The notes beneath the pieces are model-generated. The model was not told the origin of the DNA, ran no database searches, and was given only the letters and a program-made list of their open reading frames with translations. From NCBI RefSeq assembly GCF_900582625.1, contig NZ_UTIQ01000327.1, forward strand, positions 124,001 through 188,000: DNA of 64,000 nt. The letters are read 5' to 3'. This DNA comes from Pseudomonas viridiflava (GTDB lineage Bacteria; Pseudomonadota; Gammaproteobacteria; Pseudomonadales; Pseudomonadaceae). Of the stretch, positions 40,623 to 48,218 are shown piece after piece; positions within the stretch are counted from its first letter, which is position 1; each line of letters begins with the position of its first letter. Both the position numbers and the translations under genes were made by a program.

Positions 40623-41120
40623 TCAGGGCGGCGCCACGGCCGAAAAACGTGACCCATCAGTCGCTCGTCGAACAATATGTAGTAGTAAGAAAAAAGCACT
40701 ACAAAACGTTTGACGAAGTCTTTTTGCAAAGGCATGATGGCCCCGCTCCCGCTAATCAGAGGCCCCTAACGGAGGTCTCCGGATCGCAACCTGCTTACCG
40801 TAGATTCGATTCGTGTTTTACCGCTCAAAAGGCAGTTCGACGAGATTGCGACTGGAACGAAGTTGTCCTGAGGGACGGGGAAGCGTTTAACGAATCGGCC
40901 AGTTGGTCACAGCAGCAACACCCATCGGTTTCCACGAACCAGCAAGTGTTAACGCCAGCACCTTCGAACTGTTCGCCCCCTCTGCCCCCTCCTCAGCTTC
41001 AATCTCGTCTCAGTCGATATCTCGTTGCGCTGCAGTACACCGCCCACTGAAAGACCGCGTTGCTTGTCGGTTTTGAAAGGGAAGTGTCGTGCTCAACCAA
41101 TCAACTTTGAAGGATTGACC
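40623..41120 (+). promoter_or_regulatory. Regulatory region upstream of aceA
   Basis: A 498-base spacer with no supported gene. TGTAGT at 40678-40683 and ACTACA at 40698-40703 form a dyad with a 14-base, A-rich spacer, the same half-site as in front of icd. The rest shows no clear promoter hexamers to my eye. AAGGA lies just before the aceA ATG. Confidence 0.5.
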
Positions 41121-42716
41121 ATGTCTGCTTATCAAGATGACATCAAAGCCGTAGCCGCTTTGAAAGAAACCGCCGGCAACAGCTGGAGTGCGATCAACCC
41201 TGAGTCCGTCGCTCGTATGCGCGCTCAGAACCGCTTCAAAACCGGTCTGGATATCGCCAAGTACACCGCCGCTATCATGCGCAAAGACATGGCTGAGTAC
41301 GACGCTAACTCCTCCGTCTACACCCAGTCCCTGGGCTGCTGGCACGGCTTCATCGGGCAGCAGAAGCTGATCTCGATCAAGAAGCACCTGAAGACTACCG
41401 ACAAGCGCTACCTCTACCTGTCCGGCTGGATGGTTGCTGCTCTGCGTTCGGACTTCGGCCCGCTGCCAGACCAATCCATGCACGAGAAGACCGCTGTTTC
41501 GGGTCTGATCGAAGAGCTGTACACCTTCCTGCGCCAGGCTGATGCCCGTGAGCTGGATCTGCTGTTCACCGCCCTGGACGCTGCCCGCGCCGCTGGCGAC
41601 AAAGTGAAAGCAGACGAAATCCAGGCTCAGATCGACGGCTACGAAACTCACGTCGTACCGATCATCGCCGACATCGACGCTGGTTTCGGTAACCCGGAAG
41701 CCACCTACCTGCTGGCCAAGAAAATGATCGAAGCGGGTGCGTGCTGCATCCAGATCGAAAACCAGGTTTCTGACGAGAAGCAGTGCGGCCACCAAGACGG
41801 CAAAGTGACCGTTCCGCACGAAGACTTCCTGGCCAAGATCAACGCAGTTCGCTACGCATTCCTGGAACTGGGCGTGGACGACGGCGTAATCGTTGCCCGT
41901 ACCGACTCCCTGGGTGCCGGCCTGACCAAACAAATCGCTGTGACCAAAGAGCCGGGCGACCTGGGCGACCAGTACAACTCGTTCCTGGACTGCGAAGAAG
42001 TGTCGGCCAACGAGCTGAACAACGGCGACGTGGTTCTGAACCGTGGCGGCAAACTGCTGCGTCCTAAGCGCCTGCCTTCCAACCTGTTCCAGTTCCGCGC
42101 TGGCACCGGCGAAGCTCGCTGCATCCTGGACTGCATCACCTCGCTGCAGAACGGCGCTGACCTGCTGTGGATCGAAACCGAGAAGCCACACGTTGGCCAG
42201 ATCGCTGCCATGGTTAACGAGATCCGCAAAGTGATCCCGAACGCCAAGCTCGTCTACAACAACAGCCCGTCCTTCAACTGGACCCTGAACTTCCGTCAAC
42301 AAGTGTTCGATGCATTCGTTGCTGAAGGCAAAGACGTTTCCGCCTACGACCGCGCCAAGCTGATGAGCGTCGATTACGACGAAACCGAACTGGCTCAGGT
42401 TGCAGACGAGAAGATCCGCACTTTCCAACGCGACGGTTCGCAACAGGCTGGTATCTTCCACCACCTGATCACCCTGCCGACCTACCACACTGCTGCGCTG
42501 TCCACCGACAACCTGGCAAAAGGCTACTTCGCCGACCAAGGCATGCTGGCTTACGTGAAAGGCGTTCAGCGTCAGGAACTGCGTCAAGGCATCGCCTGCG
42601 TCAAGCACCAGAACATGGCTGGCTCCGACATCGGCGACAACCATAAAGAGTACTTCGCTGGCGAAGCGGCTCTGAAAGCAAGCGGTAAAGACAACACCAT
42701 GAACCAATTCCATTGA
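41121..42716 (+). CDS. aceA: Isocitrate lyase
   Basis: First enzyme of the glyoxylate shunt: isocitrate to glyoxylate and succinate. The 531-residue length is that of the Pseudomonas form, longer than the 430-residue E. coli enzyme. The active-site Cys segment is DEKQCGHQDGKVTVP, where E. coli has KKCGH; the metal/substrate region ADIDAGFGNPEATYLLAKKMIEAGA and QIENQVSDEKQ are present. The ATG at 41121 is preceded by AAGGA; the frame itself opens upstream. Codon usage looks strongly biased, in line with high expression. Confidence 0.96.
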   Translation: MSAYQDDIKAVAALKETAGNSWSAINPESVARMRAQNRFKTGLDIAKYTAAIMRKDMAEYDANSSVYTQSLGCWHGFIGQQKLISIKKHLKTTDKRYLYLSGWMVAALRSDFGPLPDQSMHEKTAVSGLIEELYTFLRQADARELDLLFTALDAARAAGDKVKADEIQAQIDGYETHVVPIIADIDAGFGNPEATYLLAKKMIEAGACCIQIENQVSDEKQCGHQDGKVTVPHEDFLAKINAVRYAFLELGVDDGVIVARTDSLGAGLTKQIAVTKEPGDLGDQYNSFLDCEEVSANELNNGDVVLNRGGKLLRPKRLPSNLFQFRAGTGEARCILDCITSLQNGADLLWIETEKPHVGQIAAMVNEIRKVIPNAKLVYNNSPSFNWTLNFRQQVFDAFVAEGKDVSAYDRAKLMSVDYDETELAQVADEKIRTFQRDGSQQAGIFHHLITLPTYHTAALSTDNLAKGYFADQGMLAYVKGVQRQELRQGIACVKHQNMAGSDIGDNHKEYFAGEAALKASGKDNTMNQFH

Positions 42717-42756
42717 TCCACGGAATGGCTCACTAGGCTTCGGCCTGGGGTGTAAA

Positions 42757-42787
42757 GAAAAGGCGAGCTCAGGCTCGCCTTTTTTTA
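42757..42787 (+). terminator. Terminator after aceA
   Basis: AGGCGAGC-TCAG-GCTCGCCT, a perfect 8-base stem, has an A-run before and TTTTTTT after. Confidence 0.9.
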
Positions 42788-43247
42788 TGCCAGAAAAATG
42801 TCGCGTGCGCTGAAAATTGCCGTCTCGGTGGATGGCAAGCCGAAACCCAAGCGCCCACTCCTGTCTCGCCCTTCACTCAAGCGCCAACTTCCCTAACGCT
42901 TTGCTCGCTTATGCGCTAACAGCAACTACCCTTCTCCTACGTAGGGCGTTTCCGATTTAACGCCCAAATAATAACGAATATCATCTACAGCACAATTTGC
43001 TGTCATTAACAATAAAAAAGCGGATGTTCGACTAACGACGTAGAACGCGTCATAACCCCGACGCCACGGGCTTTGCGCGATTTGCGCCGCTAAGATGTTG
43101 GCCCGTAAGTTAATTTTTTATAAGGAAAAATTTACTTACGAAGGCAGACACGCATAAAATTACGAAAATTAGATTGCTGGCTATGGATTACAACCGGCAA
43201 CTTTCATCTCCCATGATTCCGCCGATGCTTGTCTAAGGAGTACCGGC
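42788..43247 (+). promoter_or_regulatory. Promoter and leader region of the nuo operon
   Basis: A 460-base spacer with no gene. It becomes AT-rich from about 42950 on and contains an imperfect 14-base inverted repeat (43105-43118 / 43126-43139, one mismatch, 7-base loop) about 110 bases before nuoA. The promoter presumably lies in this AT-rich part; I could not fix its hexamers. TAAGGAG stands directly before the nuoA start. Confidence 0.55.
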
Positions 43248-43664
43248 ATGCCTGCTGAAGCTGTCGCGACCATGTCCCACAACTGGGGCTTTGCCATTTT
43301 CCTGCTGGGCGTTGTTGGCCTTTGCGCCTTCATGCTCGGCGTCTCCAGCCTGCTCGGTGGCAAGGCGTGGGGCCGGGTTAAAAACGAGCCGTTCGAATCC
43401 GGCATGTTGCCCACCGGCAGCGCTCGCCTGCGCCTGTCGGCAAAATTCTATTTGGTCGCGATGCTCTTCGTGATCTTCGACGTTGAAGCCCTCTTTCTCT
43501 TCGCCTGGTCGGTATCTATTCGTGAAAGCGGATGGGCCGGCTTTATTGAAGCTACAGTTTTTATAGCAATTCTGTTGGCAGGTCTTGTCTACCTATGGCG
43601 CATCGGTGCTCTTGATTGGGCTCCCGAAGGTCGTCGCAAGCGGCAGGCGAAGCTAAAACAATGA
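43248..43664 (+). CDS. nuoA: NADH-quinone oxidoreductase subunit A
   Basis: Membrane-arm subunit at the junction with the peripheral arm of complex I. The 138-residue protein has three transmembrane helices and the conserved loop between helices 1 and 2, KNEPFESGMLPTGSARLRLSAKFYLVAMLFVIFDVEALFLF. TAAGGAG supports the ATG at 43248. It is first in the 13-gene nuo operon. Confidence 0.96.
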   Translation: MPAEAVATMSHNWGFAIFLLGVVGLCAFMLGVSSLLGGKAWGRVKNEPFESGMLPTGSARLRLSAKFYLVAMLFVIFDVEALFLFAWSVSIRESGWAGFIEATVFIAILLAGLVYLWRIGALDWAPEGRRKRQAKLKQ

Positions 43665-43674
43665 GGCTTTGGCG

Positions 43675-44349
43675 ATGCAATACAAACTCACCAGAATCGA
43701 CCCGGATGCGCCTAATGAGCAGTATCCGATCGGCGAGCGGGAGACCGTTTCCGATCCTCTAGAGGATCAAGTCCACAAAAACATCTACATGGGCAAATTG
43801 CAGGACGTGCTGAATGGCGCGGTCAACTGGGGGCGCAAGAATTCCCTCTGGCCGTACAACTTCGGTCTGTCCTGCTGCTACGTGGAGATGACGACTGCCT
43901 TCACCGCTCCCCATGACATCGCCCGGTTTGGCGCCGAAGTAATTCGTGCGTCACCCCGACAGGCCGACTTCATGGTGATTGCAGGCACCTGCTTCATCAA
44001 AATGGCTCCGGTCATCCAGCGCTTGTACGAGCAAATGCTCGAGCCCAAGTGGGTTATCTCCATGGGCGCCTGCGCGAATTCCGGCGGCATGTACGATATT
44101 TACTCTGTCGTTCAAGGGGTGGACAAATTCCTGCCCGTGGACGTTTACGTGCCCGGCTGCCCTCCTCGCCCTGAAGCATTCCTGCAAGCGCTGATGCTGC
44201 TGCAAGAATCGATTGGCCAGGAGCGTCGCCCACTTTCCTGGGTCGTTGGCGAACAAGGCGTTTACCGCGCCGACATGCCGTCGCAAAAGGAACAGCGCCG
44301 TGAACAGCGTATTCAGGTAACCAACCTGCGCAGCCCCGACGAAGTGTGA
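43675..44349 (+). CDS. nuoB: NADH-quinone oxidoreductase subunit B
   Basis: Carries the terminal 4Fe-4S cluster N2 that passes electrons to quinone. The 224-residue protein has the N2 ligands in GLSCCYVEM, GTCFIKM and VPGCPPRPEAF. ATG at 43675 has GAGG 8 bases before it; an in-frame TTG is two codons upstream. It is 10 bases after nuoA. Confidence 0.97.
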   Translation: MQYKLTRIDPDAPNEQYPIGERETVSDPLEDQVHKNIYMGKLQDVLNGAVNWGRKNSLWPYNFGLSCCYVEMTTAFTAPHDIARFGAEVIRASPRQADFMVIAGTCFIKMAPVIQRLYEQMLEPKWVISMGACANSGGMYDIYSVVQGVDKFLPVDVYVPGCPPRPEAFLQALMLLQESIGQERRPLSWVVGEQGVYRADMPSQKEQRREQRIQVTNLRSPDEV

Positions 44350-44417
44350 TCTAGCTTTTTCTTACCCAGAAAGTCCGCCGGATTCACCCTTTACGTTGAC
44401 TGATAGCGACCGAGACC

Positions 44418-46199
44418 ATGACTGCAGACACCGCTCTGTACATCCCGCCTTACAAGGCAGACGACCAAGACGTCGTCACCGAATTGAACACGCGCTTCGG
44501 CGCAGATGCGTTTACCGCCCAGCAAACCCGCACCGGCATGCCGGTGTTGTGGGTGGCGCGTGAGCGGCTGATCGAGGTGCTGACCTTTCTGCGTCAGCTG
44601 CCCAAGCCCTACGTCATGCTCTACGACCTGCACGGCGTCGACGAACGCCTGCGCACTCAGCGGCGTGGTTTGCCAGGTTCCGACTTCACGGTGTTCTACC
44701 ACCTGATGTCGATCGAGCGGAACAGCGACGTCATGCTCAAAGTCGCGCTGTCCGAAGGCGACCTGAACCTGCCGACCGTGACCAATATCTGGCCGAACGC
44801 CAACTGGTACGAGCGCGAAGTGTGGGACATGTATGGCGTGACCTTTGCCGGTCACCCGCACCTGACCCGCATCATGATGCCGCCGACCTGGCAGGGTCAC
44901 CCGCTGCGCAAAGACTACCCAGCGCGCGCCACCGAGTTCGATCCGTTCAGCCTGTCGGTTGCCAAGCAGAACCTGGAAGAAGAAGCCGCACGCTTCAACC
45001 CGGAAGACTGGGGCATGAAACGCGGCAACGAGAACGAGGACTACATGTTCCTCAACCTCGGCCCCAACCACCCTTCGGCCCACGGTGCGTTCCGTATCGT
45101 GCTGCAGCTGGACGGTGAAGAAATCGTCGATTGCGTACCGGAAGTGGGTTACCACCACCGTGGCGCCGAGAAGATGGCCGAGCGTCAGTCCTGGCACAGC
45201 TTTATTCCTTACACCGACCGTATCGACTACCTCGGCGGTGTGATGAACAACCTGCCGTACGTGCTCTCGGTCGAGAAGCTGGCCGGCATCAAAGTGCCGG
45301 AGAAGGTCGACGTCATCCGCATCATGATGGCCGAGTTCTTCCGCATCACCAGTCACCTGCTATTCCTCGGCACCTACATTCAAGACGTCGGCGCCATGAC
45401 CCCGGTGTTCTTCACCTTCACCGACCGTCAGCGCGCGTACACGGTGATTGAAGCCATCACCGGTTTTCGTCTGCACCCGGCCTGGTACCGCATCGGCGGC
45501 GTTGCGCACGACCTGCCGCGCGGCTGGGAAAAGCTGGTGAAAGACTTCGTTGAATGGCTGCCCAAGCGCCTCGATGAATACGAAAAAGCAGCGCTGAAAA
45601 ACAGCATTCTGCGTGGCCGTACTATTGGCGTTGCCCAGTACAACACCAAGGAAGCATTGGAATGGGGTGTCACCGGCGCCGGCTTACGGTCCACCGGCCT
45701 GGACTTCGACCTGCGTAAAGCGCGCCCGTACTCGGGCTACGAAAACTTCGAATTCGAAGTGCCGCTGGCCGTAAATGGCGATGCCTACGACCGCTGCATC
45801 GTGCGCGTGGAAGAAATGCGCCAGAGCGTGAAGATCATCGACCAGTGCCTGCGCAACATGCCGTCTGGCCCGTACAAAGCGGATCACCCGCTGACTACGC
45901 CGCCGCCGAAAGAGCGCACGTTGCAGCACATCGAAACCTTGATCACCCACTTCCTGCAAGTTTCCTGGGGCCCGGTCATGCCGGCCAACGAAAGCTTCCA
46001 GATGATCGAAGCGACCAAGGGTATCAACAGTTATTACCTGACGAGCGACGGCGGCACCATGAGCTACCGCACCCGTATTCGTACGCCAAGCTTCCCGCAC
46101 CTGCAGCAGATTCCTTCGGTAATCCGCGGCAGCATGGTCGCGGACTTGATCGCGTACCTGGGCAGTATCGACTTCGTTATGGCTGACGTGGACCGCTAA
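44418..46199 (+). CDS. nuoC: NADH-quinone oxidoreductase, fused subunits C and D
   Basis: Peripheral-arm subunit in which NuoC (about residues 1-190, 30 kDa type, with NWYEREVWDMYGVTFAGHPHLTRIMMP) and NuoD (about 210-593, 49 kDa type, with NLGPNHPSAHGAFRIVLQLDGE and the quinone-site His and Tyr region) are one polypeptide. The fusion is normal in gamma-proteobacteria including Pseudomonas and E. coli. The 593 residues match. Confidence 0.97.
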   Translation: MTADTALYIPPYKADDQDVVTELNTRFGADAFTAQQTRTGMPVLWVARERLIEVLTFLRQLPKPYVMLYDLHGVDERLRTQRRGLPGSDFTVFYHLMSIERNSDVMLKVALSEGDLNLPTVTNIWPNANWYEREVWDMYGVTFAGHPHLTRIMMPPTWQGHPLRKDYPARATEFDPFSLSVAKQNLEEEAARFNPEDWGMKRGNENEDYMFLNLGPNHPSAHGAFRIVLQLDGEEIVDCVPEVGYHHRGAEKMAERQSWHSFIPYTDRIDYLGGVMNNLPYVLSVEKLAGIKVPEKVDVIRIMMAEFFRITSHLLFLGTYIQDVGAMTPVFFTFTDRQRAYTVIEAITGFRLHPAWYRIGGVAHDLPRGWEKLVKDFVEWLPKRLDEYEKAALKNSILRGRTIGVAQYNTKEALEWGVTGAGLRSTGLDFDLRKARPYSGYENFEFEVPLAVNGDAYDRCIVRVEEMRQSVKIIDQCLRNMPSGPYKADHPLTTPPPKERTLQHIETLITHFLQVSWGPVMPANESFQMIEATKGINSYYLTSDGGTMSYRTRIRTPSFPHLQQIPSVIRGSMVADLIAYLGSIDFVMADVDR

Positions 46200-46201
46200 C
46201 T

Positions 46202-46702
46202 ATGACTACCACCACGCTGATTCAAACCGACCGTTTCACCCTCAGCGATGCCGAGCGCACGGCCATCGAACATGAGCTGCACCACTACGAAGACTCCCGC
46301 GCGGCCTCCATCGAAGCGCTGAAGATCGTTCAGAAAGCCCGTGGTTGGGTGCCAGATGGCGCCATCGCCGCCATCGGCGAGATCATCGGCATTCCGGCCA
46401 GCGACGTCGAAGGCGTTGCCACCTTCTATAGCCAGATTTTCCGCCAGCCCGTTGGCCGTCACATCATCCGCGTGTGCGACAGCATGGTTTGCTACATCGG
46501 CGGCCATGAGTCGGTAGTCAGCAGCATCCAGCAGCAGCTGGGCATCGGCCTCGGCGAAACCACTGCCGATGGCCGCTTCACCCTGCTGCCGGTGTGCTGC
46601 CTGGGTAACTGCGACAAGGCCCCGGCGCTGATGATCGACGACCACACCTTTGGCGACGTGCAACCCGATGGCGTAGCAGAACTGCTGGAGGCTTACGTAT
46701 GA
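46202..46702 (+). CDS. nuoE: NADH-quinone oxidoreductase subunit E
   Basis: Carries the 2Fe-2S cluster N1a next to FMN. The 166-residue protein has the four ligands in RVCDSMVCYIGG (first Cys) and LPVCCLGNCDKAPALM (thioredoxin-like fold). It is two bases after nuoCD and overlaps nuoF by ATGA. Confidence 0.96.
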   Translation: MTTTTLIQTDRFTLSDAERTAIEHELHHYEDSRAASIEALKIVQKARGWVPDGAIAAIGEIIGIPASDVEGVATFYSQIFRQPVGRHIIRVCDSMVCYIGGHESVVSSIQQQLGIGLGETTADGRFTLLPVCCLGNCDKAPALMIDDHTFGDVQPDGVAELLEAYV

Positions 46703-48063
46703 CGTCCGCTTCGACCACCCGCCTGACCTCCTTCGGGCCGGCCAACAGCATTGCCCGCACCGCGGAAACGCACCCGCTGACCTGGCGCCTGCGTGACGAC
46801 GCGCAGCCGGTGTGGCTTGAGGAATACCAGGCCAAAGACGGCTACGCCGCCGCGCGTAAAGCCTTCGCCGACCTGTCGCAAGACGACATCGTGCAAACCG
46901 TCAAAGACTCCGGCCTCAAAGGCCGTGGCGGTGCCGGCTTCCCCACGGGCGTGAAGTGGGGGCTGATGCCCAAAGACGAATCCATGAACATCCGCTACCT
47001 GCTGTGCAACGCGGATGAAATGGAACCCAACACCTGGAAAGACCGCATGCTCATGGAGCAGCTGCCGCACTTGCTGATCGAAGGCATGCTCATCAGTGCG
47101 CGCGCGCTCAAGGCCTATCGCGGCTACATCTTTCTGCGTGGCGAATACGTTGATGCGGCCACCAACCTCAACCGCGCCGTGGCTGAAGCCAAGGCTGCCG
47201 GCCTGTTGGGCAAGAACATTCTGGGCAGCGGTTTCGACTTCGAACTGTTCGTGCACACCGGTGCCGGTCGCTACATCTGCGGTGAAGAAACCGCGCTGAT
47301 CAACTCCCTTGAAGGCCGTCGCGCCAACCCGCGTTCGAAGCCGCCTTTCCCGGCCGCTGTCGGCGTGTGGGGCAAGCCGACGTGCGTGAACAACGTCGAG
47401 ACCCTGTGCAACGTGCCGGCCATCGTTGGCAACGGCATCGAGTGGTACAAGGGCCTCGCCCGTCCGGGCAGCGAAGACATGGGGACCAAGCTCATGGGCT
47501 TCTCCGGCAAGGTGAAAAACCCGGGCCTGTGGGAACTGCCGTTCGGCGTCACTGGCCGTGAGTTGTTTGAAGACTACGCCGGCGGCATGCGCGACGGCTT
47601 CACCCTGAAAGCCTGGCAACCCGGCGGTGCGGGCACCGGCTTCCTGTTGCCCGAGCACCTGGATGCGCAAATGTACGCCGGCGGTATCGCCAAGGTCGGC
47701 ACCCGTATGGGCACCGGCCTGGCCATGGCGGTGGACGACAAGGTCAACATGGTTGCCCTGCTGCGCAACATGGAAGAGTTCTTCGCCCGCGAGTCGTGCG
47801 GTTTCTGCACGCCGTGCCGCGATGGCCTGCCGTGGAGCGTGAAAGTGTTGCGCGCCATCGAAAAAGGTCATGGCCAGCCCGGCGATATCGAAACCCTTGA
47901 GGGCCTGGTCAACTTCCTCGGCCCAGGCAAAACGTTCTGTGCACACGCACCGGGCGCCGTGGAGCCGCTGGGCAGCGCAATCAAATATTTCCGACCGGAG
48001 TTCGAAGCGGGTATTTCCCGAATCAGCACGCCGGTGGCGCCGACGCAGTTCGTCAGCGCCTAA
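46699..48063 (+). CDS. nuoF: NADH-quinone oxidoreductase subunit F
   Basis: NADH-oxidising subunit binding FMN and 4Fe-4S cluster N3. The 454-residue protein has the FMN/NADH loop LKGRGGAGFPTGVKW, the acidic NADEMEPNTWKDR segment, GAGRYICGEETALINSLEG, and the cluster motif ESCGFCTPCRDG with a distal Cys. Unlike its neighbours it is separated from the next gene by 155 bases that contain a hairpin. Confidence 0.97.
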   Translation: MTSASTTRLTSFGPANSIARTAETHPLTWRLRDDAQPVWLEEYQAKDGYAAARKAFADLSQDDIVQTVKDSGLKGRGGAGFPTGVKWGLMPKDESMNIRYLLCNADEMEPNTWKDRMLMEQLPHLLIEGMLISARALKAYRGYIFLRGEYVDAATNLNRAVAEAKAAGLLGKNILGSGFDFELFVHTGAGRYICGEETALINSLEGRRANPRSKPPFPAAVGVWGKPTCVNNVETLCNVPAIVGNGIEWYKGLARPGSEDMGTKLMGFSGKVKNPGLWELPFGVTGRELFEDYAGGMRDGFTLKAWQPGGAGTGFLLPEHLDAQMYAGGIAKVGTRMGTGLAMAVDDKVNMVALLRNMEEFFARESCGFCTPCRDGLPWSVKVLRAIEKGHGQPGDIETLEGLVNFLGPGKTFCAHAPGAVEPLGSAIKYFRPEFEAGISRISTPVAPTQFVSA

Positions 48064-48078
48064 CGTTTTTACGACGGC

Positions 48079-48109
48079 GGCCAGAGAACGCTTACCCAGA
48101 ACTCTGGCC
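48079..48109 (+). other. Hairpin in the nuoF-nuoG spacer
   Basis: GGCCAGAG (48079-48086) and CTCTGGCC (48102-48109) form a perfect 8-base stem with a 15-base loop. No T-run follows, so a full terminator is unlikely; it may set mRNA stability or stoichiometry within the nuo transcript. Confidence 0.5.
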
Positions 48110-48218
48110 CCATCGAACCGTGATTCTATTAGCCAAGCCCGCCAGTTGAGCGTGGCGAAAACCGCAGCAGATGCGGCTTTCACCCCTGAACAAACGGGCC
48201 AACGAAGAAACTTGAACT

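Noticed and set aside
40649..41050. A 133-codon open frame in the aceA upstream region
   Set aside because: It starts at GTG without a ribosome-binding site, covers the TGTAGT/ACTACA dyad, and its translation has no ordered features.
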